The notes beneath the pieces were generated by a model. That model searched no databases and was not told the origin of the DNA. It was given only the letters and a program-made list of their open reading frames with translations. The position numbers were made by a program, and so were the translations under genes. Positions 34,905-43,900 of a DNA stretch of 64,000 bases are shown piece by piece. How positions within the stretch are numbered: the stretch's first letter is position 1; the number at the start of each line of letters is the position of its first letter. Origin of the DNA: Arcobacter sp. CECT 8986 (lineage in GTDB: Bacteria; Campylobacterota; Campylobacteria; Campylobacterales; Arcobacteraceae); NCBI RefSeq assembly GCF_004116725.1, contig NZ_PDKG01000002.1, forward strand, positions 372,001-436,000. The letters are read 5' to 3'.

Positions 34905-36239
34905 TTGAAAAAATTATTGACCACGGTGATTTTGACAGTAGCCACATTTTTACTAGCTAGCCTAGCTTTTAGCACACAACATTCAATACTATTAGCTATT
35001 ATTGTGTTACTTGTTACTTTATGGACAAATGAAGCTTTACCATTAGGTGTTGTCTCTTTACTGCCAATACTTTTATTTCCATCATTTGATATATTGAGTA
35101 CAAATGCAACAACTGCTAACTACTCAAAATCTATTATTTTTCTATTTTTAGGTGGTTTTATGATTGCTATTGCAACTCAGAAAACTGATTTACATAAATA
35201 TGTTTCAAATAAGTTATTAACACTTTTCCCTAATACGCCAAGAGGAATTATTTTCTCACTTGCTATTACATCAGCTGTTTTAAGTTCACTTATTTCAAAT
35301 ACAACTACTGCATTACTATTAATTCCAATTGCAATGTTCTTAACAAAAGATATGAAATTAAAAGTTAGACTTGTTTTAGCTATTGCATATGGTGCTAGTA
35401 TTGGTGGTATTTTAACTCCAATTGGAACACCTCCAAACTTAATTTTATTAGGTTTTATGGAACAACATCATTTAGCTCCAATTGCTTTTGTTCAATGGAT
35501 TGTATTAGCTTTCCCACTTGTTGTGGTAATGTTAATTTTAATTCCATTTGTTTTATCTTTGGGAGTAAATCATCTTAAATTTGATACTCACTTAGAGCAA
35601 AGAGAACATCTTACAAGTGAACAAAGAAGACTTCTTTATATGTTAGGAAGTTTAGTTGTATTACTTTTCGTTAATTCAAAAATTGAACCATACTATTCAG
35701 GATTAGGAATAAATGAAAAGGGTATCTTATTAGGATATGGGTTGTTAATGTTTATTCCAAAAATTGGATTTTTAGATTGGGAAGATACAAAAAAAGTTCC
35801 ATATGAAATTATCTTCTTATTTGGTGCAGGTTTCTCTATTGCAGCAGCATTCTCTTCAACAGGTCTTGCGAACGAAATAGCTAATTATTTACTTACGTTA
35901 ACACATATGCCAGTTATTATATTGATTCTTCTTGTTGCATCGTTAATCACATTTACAACAGAAGTTACATCAAATACAGCACTTATTTCTATTGCTTTAC
36001 CTATTATTTATTCTTTAGGAAAAGCTGCAAATATTGATGTGAATTTAATCTTGTTTGTTTCTACTATTTGTGCTTCATATGCGTTTATGCTTCCTATTGC
36101 AACACCACCAAATGCAATTGCTATGAGTAGTGGGGCAGTAAAAGTAAAAGATATGGCAAAATTTGGTTTAATCTTCAATTTCTTAGGAATTATCTCAATT
36201 ACAATAGTTGCTTTAGTATATTGGCAATTTTATTTATAA
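34905..36239 (+). CDS. DASS/SLC13-family anion transporter
   Basis: 444 residues with about 11 membrane helices. The family motifs are SNTTTALLLIPIA (SNT) with GTPPNL in the first half, and TSNTALISIALPI with ATPPNAIAMSSGA in the second. This internal duplication forms the sodium and dicarboxylate site in the DASS fold. The substrate (succinate, malate, citrate or sulfate) cannot be told from sequence. The start is a TTG with ribosome site AAAGGAA; the gene is preceded by a long AT-rich leader. Confidence 0.9.
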   Translation: MKKLLTTVILTVATFLLASLAFSTQHSILLAIIVLLVTLWTNEALPLGVVSLLPILLFPSFDILSTNATTANYSKSIIFLFLGGFMIAIATQKTDLHKYVSNKLLTLFPNTPRGIIFSLAITSAVLSSLISNTTTALLLIPIAMFLTKDMKLKVRLVLAIAYGASIGGILTPIGTPPNLILLGFMEQHHLAPIAFVQWIVLAFPLVVVMLILIPFVLSLGVNHLKFDTHLEQREHLTSEQRRLLYMLGSLVVLLFVNSKIEPYYSGLGINEKGILLGYGLLMFIPKIGFLDWEDTKKVPYEIIFLFGAGFSIAAAFSSTGLANEIANYLLTLTHMPVIILILLVASLITFTTEVTSNTALISIALPIIYSLGKAANIDVNLILFVSTICASYAFMLPIATPPNAIAMSSGAVKVKDMAKFGLIFNFLGIISITIVALVYWQFYL

Positions 36240-36242
36240 AAG

Positions 36243-36266
36243 TATTATAGCCCTTTGGCTATAATA
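36243..36266. promoter_or_regulatory. Palindrome carrying a -10 box on both strands
   Basis: TATTATAGCC (36243-36252), CTTT, GGCTATAATA (36257-36266): a perfect ten-base stem. Its right arm includes TATAAT (36260-36265), seven bases before the mutS2 ATG. It can serve as terminator of the transporter gene and as mutS2 promoter. Confidence 0.5.
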
Positions 36267-36272
36267 CGCGCT

Positions 36273-38468
36273 ATGCAAGATATAATAAAAAAACTAGACT
36301 TAACAGAATATATAGAATCATTTCAAGAACTTTTTTCAAGAAAAAAAAGTATTATTCTTGAAGGTGATATTCATTTACATTATAAACTTATAGATGAACT
36401 TTCAAAGTTTGATTTCAATGCACCAAAAGAGGTAGCAAATTTAGATAACTGCTTAGTACATATCCAAAAGCAGGGGATTTTAAAACTTTATGACATCTAC
36501 GAATTTACTAAAATCATTAGATATTTTTTATATTTAAAAAGATTTAATTTTGAGGGAAAATTAAAAGAGTGGGTTGATAAAATAATTATACCTACTGATA
36601 TTTTAGAACTTGATAACTATTTTGACTCTAAGGGGAATTTAAAAGAGGGTATAGATGATGATTTTGATAATGTTCAAAATGCCATCTATAAAAATAAAGA
36701 GTTAATAAGACAAAATCTTTATAAAGTAATAAACTCTTCAAAATTAAAACCATATTTGGTTGATTCTCAAGTGCATTTAATAAATGACCAAGAAGCAATC
36801 TTAGTAAGAGGTGGTTTTAATCATATAGTAAAAGCAACAGTAATTCACAGATCTAATTCTGGATTTTTTTATATTGTTCCTCATACTATTAGTGAATTAA
36901 AACAAAAAAGAAGTGATTTAATAAATAAACAAGAAGAGATTATTTTACAACTATGTAAACAAATCTCATCAATGTTTGAAAAAAATCTACTATTTTTAAA
37001 ATTTATAAATAAAGAGTTTGATAGATTTGACCACTACCAAGCAAGACTATTTTTTGCAAAAGCACAAGATAAAAACTTTTTATTACCAAGTAAAAAAAAT
37101 AGTTGTAAACTAATAAACTTCAAACATCCAGCTTTATCAGGAGCAAAACCTATAAATGTAGATTTTTCAAAATCTGTGATTATGATTACTGGGGTAAATG
37201 CCGGTGGTAAAACTATGATGTTAAAATCAATTTTGGCTTCAGTTTTTATGTCAAAATATTTGATTCCTTATCATGCAGATAAATCATCTCAAATAGGAAG
37301 TTTCAAAAATATTTTGGCTGTATTAGATGATCCACAAAGTGTAAAAAATGACATCTCAACATTTGCAGGTAGAATGGTAGAGTTCTCTTCACTATTTACA
37401 CAAAGAAATGCAATAGTTGGAGTTGATGAGATTGAACTTGGAACAGATTCGGATGAAGCTGCAAGTTTATTTAAAGTAATAATTGAAGAGTTAATTAAAA
37501 AAGATATTAAAATTATTATTACAACTCACCATAAAAGACTTGCTGCATTATTAGCATCAAATGATGATGTTGAGTTAATTGCTGCACTTTATGATGAAGA
37601 AAATAGAATACCAACTTATGAGTTCTTACAAGGAACTATTGGAAAGTCGTATGCTTTTGAAACTGCAAGTAGATATGGAATTCCACACAATATTGTAAAA
37701 CTAGCAAAAAAAGTTTATGGAGAAGATAAAGATAAGTTAAATGAACTTATTGAAAGAAGTAGTGAACTTGAAAGAGAGTACAAACAAAAAATCCAAAAAC
37801 TTGATGAAGAGTTAGATAAAACAGATAGATTACAAAGAGGTCTAAAAGAACAAAGAGAAAACTTAGATGAGTTGATTTATTCTGAGAAGTCTAAACTTCA
37901 AAGAGAGTATAAAGATGCTAGAGATGAAGCCAAAAAAGCAATCAAAGCTAAAATCTATCAAGAAGGTCACAGACATTTAAATACGGCTCACTCAAAAGCT
38001 TCAAACATTAAAACACAAAGTGTAAAAGAGCAAGAAGAGTTAAAAGTAGGTGATAGAGTAAAATATAGAAGTTCAAAAGGTGTTTTAGTTTCTGTAAAAG
38101 GGAAACAAGCATTTATTGAAAATGACTCAGGAATGAAAATGAAAGTTCCATTAGCTGAGTTATCAAGAAGTGGAAATATTCCAAAAGTAAAACCAAAAAC
38201 AACAGTTACAGTATCTAAACCAGAAACTGGAAATGTAACACTTGATTTACATGGACAAAGAGTAGAAGAGGCTTTAGAAAATTTAGATAAGTTTTTATCT
38301 GATGCTTTAGTTGCAGGTTTTGATGAAGTATTAGTTTATCATGGAATTGGAACAGGTAAATTAGCAGCTGCAGTAAAAAAATATCTGGATAAACATCCAA
38401 AAATAAGAGCATATGAAGATGCTCATCCAAGTAGTGGTGGTTTTGGCGCAAAAGTAATTAAATTATAA
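36273..38468 (+). CDS. mutS2: MutS2-family ATPase/Smr protein
   Basis: About 731 residues from the ATG at 36273; a TTG at 36255 lies inside the promoter palindrome and is unlikely to be the start. Walker A TGVNAGGKTMMLKS, Walker B region VGVDEIELGTDSDEA, a long coiled coil (about residues 490-590), a KOW-like linker (KVGDRVKYRSSKGVLVSVKG) and the C-terminal Smr domain with LDLHGQRVEEAL and YHGIGTGKL are all in the MutS2 order. It acts on recombination intermediates or collided ribosomes, not in mismatch repair. Confidence 0.94.
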   Translation: MQDIIKKLDLTEYIESFQELFSRKKSIILEGDIHLHYKLIDELSKFDFNAPKEVANLDNCLVHIQKQGILKLYDIYEFTKIIRYFLYLKRFNFEGKLKEWVDKIIIPTDILELDNYFDSKGNLKEGIDDDFDNVQNAIYKNKELIRQNLYKVINSSKLKPYLVDSQVHLINDQEAILVRGGFNHIVKATVIHRSNSGFFYIVPHTISELKQKRSDLINKQEEIILQLCKQISSMFEKNLLFLKFINKEFDRFDHYQARLFFAKAQDKNFLLPSKKNSCKLINFKHPALSGAKPINVDFSKSVIMITGVNAGGKTMMLKSILASVFMSKYLIPYHADKSSQIGSFKNILAVLDDPQSVKNDISTFAGRMVEFSSLFTQRNAIVGVDEIELGTDSDEAASLFKVIIEELIKKDIKIIITTHHKRLAALLASNDDVELIAALYDEENRIPTYEFLQGTIGKSYAFETASRYGIPHNIVKLAKKVYGEDKDKLNELIERSSELEREYKQKIQKLDEELDKTDRLQRGLKEQRENLDELIYSEKSKLQREYKDARDEAKKAIKAKIYQEGHRHLNTAHSKASNIKTQSVKEQEELKVGDRVKYRSSKGVLVSVKGKQAFIENDSGMKMKVPLAELSRSGNIPKVKPKTTVTVSKPETGNVTLDLHGQRVEEALENLDKFLSDALVAGFDEVLVYHGIGTGKLAAAVKKYLDKHPKIRAYEDAHPSSGGFGAKVIKL

Positions 38469-38478
38469 AGGCTTTGTA

Positions 38479-39303
38479 ATGCAAGAAGAATTAGAATCAA
38501 TACAAAAAGTATATAATGTACTAATTGAGTTTTTTATGAATTATAGCTTCCAACTTCTTGGAGCTATAATAATACTTATTTTAGGTTTTTTTGTAGCAAA
38601 AAAAATCGCACAAGCTGTTGAGAGGTTATGTTCAAAAAACAATCTTGATGTAACACTTACAAAGTTTATTGTAAATGTAGTTCGATTTGCAATTATTATA
38701 GGTGCTTCAATTATTGCAGTTGGAAAGTTAGGAATCACACTAACACCTTTCATCGCAGGTATTGGTGCTGCATCACTTGGTGCTGGTTTGGCTTTACAAG
38801 GTACTTTATCAAATTATGGTGCTGGATTGTCAATCATCATTGCAAGACCTTTTGTAGTTGGTAATACTATTAGTGTAAAAGATGTTTATGGAATAGTAGA
38901 AGAGATTAAACTTGCTCATACCGTATTATTAACTGAAGATGGAGAGAAAATAACAGTACCAAATAAGTATATTATTGGTGAAGTTATCGTAAATTCATTT
39001 GATTATCGAATAGTTGAATCTACTATTGGAATAGCGTATAATAGTGATGTTGAAAGTGCAATAAAACTTATTTTAAAAGAGTTAGAAAACTTTAAAGATT
39101 TGATTTCAACTGAAGCAAAACCACAAGTTGGGATAAAAGAGTTTGGTGATTCATCAATAAATATTGAGTATAGATATTGGGCAAAAACTGATAGCTATTT
39201 TGAAATACAGTATAAAATAAATTTAGCAATATTTAATACTTTAAAGAAAAACTCTATTGAGATACCATTTCCAATTAGAGATGTTTATATTCACAACAGT
39301 TAA
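38479..39303 (+). CDS. mscS: MscS-family small mechanosensitive channel
   Basis: 274 residues, close to the classic MscS length of about 286. Three membrane helices; the pore helix reads FIAGIGAASLGAGLALQGTL with its Gly/Ala pattern, followed by SNYGAGLSIIIARPFVVGNT and the cytoplasmic cage with VPNKYIIGEVIVNS. It lies ten bases after mutS2 and probably shares its transcript. This is the second MscS-type channel of the window; the first (29,239) is long. Confidence 0.93.
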   Translation: MQEELESIQKVYNVLIEFFMNYSFQLLGAIIILILGFFVAKKIAQAVERLCSKNNLDVTLTKFIVNVVRFAIIIGASIIAVGKLGITLTPFIAGIGAASLGAGLALQGTLSNYGAGLSIIIARPFVVGNTISVKDVYGIVEEIKLAHTVLLTEDGEKITVPNKYIIGEVIVNSFDYRIVESTIGIAYNSDVESAIKLILKELENFKDLISTEAKPQVGIKEFGDSSINIEYRYWAKTDSYFEIQYKINLAIFNTLKKNSIEIPFPIRDVYIHNS

Positions 39304-39325
39304 AAAGAAGCATTTGCTTCTTTTT
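39302..39325. terminator. Bidirectional terminator
   Basis: AAAAAGAAGC (39302-39311), ATTT, GCTTCTTTTT (39316-39325): a stem with A and T tracts on both sides, shared by convergent mscS and the membrane protein at 39,324. Confidence 0.75.
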
Positions 39326-39827
39326 ATTTGATTGATACAAAAGACTTAACTGCACAATTTACTCTATCTTCTAAATCATCTATATTAGAATCCATAAAAT
39401 CTGTTTTTATTTTATAAATTTTTTCATTGTCAAGCATAAAGTTTAGTGAGATATATCCACTATTTGAATTTGTATCTTTTTCCCAAAATGATGAGTTAAT
39501 AACTACATATTTTAAAGGATTATGTTCATACTCTTCTTCATAATTATCTAAAACAGAGTTGATAATATCTTGAAAATCAGATTTAGAAAAGTAATCTTTT
39601 ATTTTACTTTTTTTATCATAGTTCATAGATACATTTAATTTATAATTACCAGCAGATAAAAGTGTTTTTGCTCTTGCAATTGCTTTTTTATCAAATATTT
39701 CCTCATATGTATTTGTCACGTTTTGACAAGTTAGTCTATTTGGTTTTTTGCTATTTATTTGATTATATACAATAAATAAAATCACAATAATAACTAACAT
39801 AAAAAGAGGATATAAAAACTTGTTCAT
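39324..39827 (-). CDS. Hypothetical membrane-anchored protein
   Basis: 167 residues: one N-terminal membrane helix (FLYPLFMLVIIVILFIVY) and a periplasmic domain of mixed composition with two Cys (LTCQNVTN and DRVNCAVKSF) that may pair. No family recognised. It is preceded by a ribosome site (AAGGAA) and lies downstream of the DUF748 gene on the same strand, 30 bases after its stop, so the two may be co-transcribed. Confidence 0.6.
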   Translation of the reverse strand: MNKFLYPLFMLVIIVILFIVYNQINSKKPNRLTCQNVTNTYEEIFDKKAIARAKTLLSAGNYKLNVSMNYDKKSKIKDYFSKSDFQDIINSVLDNYEEEYEHNPLKYVVINSSFWEKDTNSNSGYISLNFMLDNEKIYKIKTDFMDSNIDDLEDRVNCAVKSFVSIK

Positions 39828-39858
39828 TTCCTTCCTTATTCAAATATAAAGAAGAGGT

Positions 39859-42609
39859 TTACTTTGGTAAACCAACTTCTAATTTAAAGTCTGTGTATTT
39901 TTTATCTGTATCTTCAATAGTTTCATTATTGATTATAATAACTCTATTTTTTGATATCTCTTTAGTCGTTACAATGTAGTTTATGATATTTTCGTTTCTT
40001 TGTTTTTTTAGTTCTTGTAACTGGTTAGGTAATATTTCTTGTTTGGCTGATATTATACCTTTTAAATACTGTAAATATTTACTTTTTTCAAGATTATTTT
40101 CATCATTTGCAAATTTTTCTTTTATATCATCTAGTTTTTCAGCATCTTTATATGTTGAATATATTTTTTCTATTGCAAGTAAATATTTCTCTTTTTCATC
40201 TATTTTTTCCATAGTTGTATTTATTAAGTCGTTTGCTTTTAGCTCTTTTAGTTTTTCAATATCTTGATTTGAGATTGTAGAGTTTATTTTTATTGCTATG
40301 TTTGGTCTTTTTTGCATTATTTTTACAATATTATCAAGTGTTTCTAACTCTGATGGTAGAAGTTTAGAACTTGCAAAAGCAAATTGAATAGATTGGATTT
40401 TTTCAGCTTCAATACCTAAAAGAGATGCTAATAGATTAAATGGAGCACTAACTGCTTTGATGATAATATTTCTAAAAGCTTGCCATACAATAGGAGCAAT
40501 AGCAAATTTTGGGTCATCAACATTTCCAGTAATAGGAATATCCAAATCTATAACTCCATCTTGATTTTCAAGTAATGCAATTGCTAACTCTAAAGGTAAA
40601 GATGCTGCATCTTCGCTTTTTATCTCTTTTCCAAGTTTTATATCACTTATTATTATTCTATTTTTTGCATCAAGATTTGATTTTTTTATGTTGTATTTTA
40701 AATCAAGATTTAATTTACCTTTTTCTATCTCTCTTCCTACAAATTTACCAGAATAAGGAGTAAAGTTTTTAATAGCTATATTTTTAAATATCATATTTAT
40801 ATCAGTTAATTCTTTGATATTTTTTTCATTGATAAACCCAGTTATTTTTGTATATCCATATTTGTCAACTTTACCTTCAACTTTAAAAGTAGCAGGTTTT
40901 AAGTTTGAAGAGTTAAGCTCACTAAATTGTCCACTAAGTTTAGAAACAAGTGTTTTAAATGGAATTGGTAAGTTTTTATCTTCAAAGTATAAACTTGCGT
41001 TTGAGATATTCATAGGACCAAAGTCTAAAACAATTGGTTTAGAGTTTTTATTTTCTTTTTTTGTTTTGGGTTTATTTTCTTCTTTTGGTTGTTTTTTATT
41101 ACTACTTTTTGCAAGAGTTATACCAATATATGGATTTTTTACAACTGTTTTTTCTAAAGATAGTTTGTTGTTATTAAATCCTAGATTTGTTACTGTTATA
41201 TCTAGATTTTTTGTTTTGATGTGATTTTTATTTGCATCTATTAAAGCAAGAAGCTCTTTATTTAGATGAATTTGTTTTACAAAGATTTTCTCTTTTTGTT
41301 TTGATATATCTTTTGCAGATATTTTTAGGTTTGTTACTTTTGTATCTAGTGATGTCTTTTTATTTTGATAAGATACATTTGGCTCATTTACCTCTAAACT
41401 ATCCAAGAAAATATCATTGTTTTTAAATTTAAAATTATTTGTAACTATTGATAAGTTTTTTACACTTACATTATCTGTTGAGACTTCATCTTTATACGCT
41501 ACATTTGTATTATTTAGATTTATATCTTTTATATCAATATTCCAAGGTTTTGAATCACTACTTTTTTCTTCTACTTTAACTTTTGTTTGTTTTTCTTTTG
41601 GTTGATTTATCAACGTTTGTAGATTTAGAGTTTTGTTTTTGTCAAATATTATACTTGTATAAAAATCATCAAGATTTACTGAGTTTATAGAAATCTTTTG
41701 CTCTGGATATAAAAAAGTCAAATTATTGATATTAAAATCTTTTAATTTTACTAATGATTTTTTATTTTGATTTATATCTATATTATTTACATTTAGATTT
41801 AGTTTATTTACTTTTATATCTAATTGTTTGTCTAAACTTACTTGATATCCAAAGTCTAAATTTATATTTGCATCTTTGTTTATTTGGAAGTTTAACATAC
41901 TTTTTTTATAAGGTAGTATTTCATATGGTTTTAACTGTTTTAAACTCACATTACCATAAAACTCAAGTGGTACAAGTTTGAATCCACCTTTCATATTTAA
42001 AACTGTATCTTTGTTTATTATTGTATGTAGATTTTGTGAAGCAGTCATACTTTTGAAGCTTCCTAAATCATAAAAAATATAATTTAGATTTTTTAGTTTT
42101 ATACTAAAAGGTTCTGTTTTACTAACTCTTTTATAATTAATAGTTGCATTTTCTAATTCTGTTTTAGAAATAAGAAAATCTATCATACTAGAAGCTGTTT
42201 TTTCTTCTTTTTTTACTTCAGTTTTTGAAGAAGTGTTACTTTTCACAATAGAATTTAAATTTATTTGTGCGTTTTCATCTTCAACTATATTTATCACCGG
42301 ATTTTCTAACTCAATATATGAAAATCTTATGTGTTTTTTATCTATTGATTTTAAAAGTGAGAAATCAACATATAACTTGTCAAATGAGATAATATCTTCT
42401 TTATCATCTTTTAATGTGAAGTTTTTTAGTGTAACTTCAAAGCTAAATGGGTTGAAAGAGATTTTCTCTAAAGATGCCTGTTTTGTGATGTTTTGATTAA
42501 TTATTTCTACTAGCTTTGGCTTTAAAAAATATGGAAGTATAAAAAAACCAAGAAGAGAATAAATAACAAAAACCGATAAGATTATTTTCAAAAATTTATT
42601 ACTTTTCAT
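39859..42609 (-). CDS. DUF748 (AsmA-like) envelope protein
   Basis: About 916 residues from the ATG at 42609 (ribosome site AAAGGATT); a longer frame to 42681 would run into the dapE promoter. One N-terminal membrane helix (ILSVFVIYSLLGFFILPYFL) is followed by very long beta-rich repeats full of N, K, L and S, as in AsmA/DUF748 proteins thought to form lipid-bridging grooves. DLDIPITGNVDDPKFAIAPI near residue 700 is the DUF748 hallmark. The tail has an OmpA-like stretch (SIQFAFASSKLLPSELETLD) and ends in coiled helices. Confidence 0.82.
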   Translation of the reverse strand: MKSNKFLKIILSVFVIYSLLGFFILPYFLKPKLVEIINQNITKQASLEKISFNPFSFEVTLKNFTLKDDKEDIISFDKLYVDFSLLKSIDKKHIRFSYIELENPVINIVEDENAQINLNSIVKSNTSSKTEVKKEEKTASSMIDFLISKTELENATINYKRVSKTEPFSIKLKNLNYIFYDLGSFKSMTASQNLHTIINKDTVLNMKGGFKLVPLEFYGNVSLKQLKPYEILPYKKSMLNFQINKDANINLDFGYQVSLDKQLDIKVNKLNLNVNNIDINQNKKSLVKLKDFNINNLTFLYPEQKISINSVNLDDFYTSIIFDKNKTLNLQTLINQPKEKQTKVKVEEKSSDSKPWNIDIKDINLNNTNVAYKDEVSTDNVSVKNLSIVTNNFKFKNNDIFLDSLEVNEPNVSYQNKKTSLDTKVTNLKISAKDISKQKEKIFVKQIHLNKELLALIDANKNHIKTKNLDITVTNLGFNNNKLSLEKTVVKNPYIGITLAKSSNKKQPKEENKPKTKKENKNSKPIVLDFGPMNISNASLYFEDKNLPIPFKTLVSKLSGQFSELNSSNLKPATFKVEGKVDKYGYTKITGFINEKNIKELTDINMIFKNIAIKNFTPYSGKFVGREIEKGKLNLDLKYNIKKSNLDAKNRIIISDIKLGKEIKSEDAASLPLELAIALLENQDGVIDLDIPITGNVDDPKFAIAPIVWQAFRNIIIKAVSAPFNLLASLLGIEAEKIQSIQFAFASSKLLPSELETLDNIVKIMQKRPNIAIKINSTISNQDIEKLKELKANDLINTTMEKIDEKEKYLLAIEKIYSTYKDAEKLDDIKEKFANDENNLEKSKYLQYLKGIISAKQEILPNQLQELKKQRNENIINYIVTTKEISKNRVIIINNETIEDTDKKYTDFKLEVGLPK

Positions 42610-42695
42610 AGCAATCCTTTCTTGTGGATTATTTACATTATAACAAAATAAACATAACTTCGCTAAAATCCATTTTAACAAAACAGGAGAGAAAT

Positions 42696-43796
42696 TTGAC
42701 AGTTATAGAGTTATTTCAGAAATTATTGAGATTTAAGTCAATTACACCAGATGATGACGGGGCTTTTGATTTTATAGAAGAGTATTTAGGTGATACTTGG
42801 ACTTGTATAAAAGTAGATATGGAAGGCGTAAAAAATAGATTTTTTTATAAAAAATTCAACGACAAAAAACAACACTTATGTTTTGCTGGACACATTGATG
42901 TAGTTCCAGTAGGTGAGGGTTGGAATGTAGACCCATTTGCTGCTGATATTGTAGATGGTGTTATAACTGCAAGGGGAACTCAAGATATGAAAAGTGGTGA
43001 TGCTGCTTTTTTATATGCTTGTAAACATGCAGTTGATTTTGATGGGACATTAAGTATTTTGATGACAAGTGACGAAGAGGGCGAAGGAACTTATGGAACT
43101 ATCAAAATGCTAGAACACTTAAAAGAGATTGATTTTATTCCAAATTATGCAGTAGTTGCAGAACCTACTTGTGAAGAGGTTTTTGGAGATGCTATTAAAG
43201 TTGGAAGACGTGGAAGTATAAATGGATATATAACTATAAAAGGTAAGCAAGGTCACGCAGCATATCCAGAAAAATGTATAAATCCAGTACACAATTTTGC
43301 AGAGATTTTACCAAAATTAGCAGGACATAATCTTGATAATGGAGATGAATATTTTGCTCCAAGTAAGATGGTAATAACTGATATTAGAGGTGGAATGCAA
43401 GTAACAAATGTAACACCACCAGATTTAAAACTTATGTTCAATGTAAGAAACTCTACAAACACAAAAAGAGAAGATGTAGAAAACTTTATACATAAAAATC
43501 TTGAAGGTTTAGAGTATGACTTTAGAACAACACAAGGCTCTTTTCCATTTGTAACAAATAAAGAATCAAAAGTGGTAAAAGCTATGGAAAACTCTATTGA
43601 AAAAATCCTTAACGTAACAACAAAACACTCAACAGCAGGTGGAACAAGTGATGCTAGATATTTTGGTGCATTTGGAATAGAAGCTATTGAGTTTGGAGTT
43701 ATAAATGATACTATTCACTCTGTTGGTGAGAGAACAACAGTTAAAGAAGTAGAGGGATTGACTGAAGTTTATATGGATTTGATTAAAAACTTTTAA
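42696..43796 (+). CDS. dapE: Succinyl-diaminopimelate desuccinylase
   Basis: 366 residues from a TTG at 42696 with ribosome site CAGGAGAG; the open frame to 42624 lacks one and overlaps the DUF748 leader. Zinc ligands are visible: LCFAGHIDVVPVG (His, Asp), TSDEEGEGTYG (Glu pair), VAEPTCEEVFGD and the late HSVGER. It removes succinate from N-succinyl-LL-diaminopimelate in lysine and peptidoglycan synthesis. A terminator hairpin follows. Confidence 0.95.
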   Translation: MTVIELFQKLLRFKSITPDDDGAFDFIEEYLGDTWTCIKVDMEGVKNRFFYKKFNDKKQHLCFAGHIDVVPVGEGWNVDPFAADIVDGVITARGTQDMKSGDAAFLYACKHAVDFDGTLSILMTSDEEGEGTYGTIKMLEHLKEIDFIPNYAVVAEPTCEEVFGDAIKVGRRGSINGYITIKGKQGHAAYPEKCINPVHNFAEILPKLAGHNLDNGDEYFAPSKMVITDIRGGMQVTNVTPPDLKLMFNVRNSTNTKREDVENFIHKNLEGLEYDFRTTQGSFPFVTNKESKVVKAMENSIEKILNVTTKHSTAGGTSDARYFGAFGIEAIEFGVINDTIHSVGERTTVKEVEGLTEVYMDLIKNF

Positions 43797-43813
43797 TAAA
43801 TACTACTTATTAT

Positions 43814-43841
43814 AAAGCCTTGATAATTTTCAAGGCTTTTT
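43814..43841 (+). terminator. Rho-independent terminator after dapE
   Basis: AAAGCCTTG (43814-43822) pairs with CAAGGCTTT (43831-43839), followed by TT, 17 bases after the dapE stop. Confidence 0.7.
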
Positions 43842-43900
43842 ACTATCATTTGTACTTTTTATTTTTTTGATATAATATAAAAAAAACATAGGTATTATTA

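Noticed and set aside
36255-36272. TTG start for mutS2 at 36255
   Set aside because: It sits inside the palindrome with the -10 box; the ATG at 36273 directly follows the promoter and matches the family N-terminus.
42610-42681. N-terminal extension of the DUF748 protein to 42681
   Set aside because: It has no ribosome site and overlaps the dapE leader; the ATG at 42609 has AAAGGATT at proper spacing and starts directly before the membrane helix.
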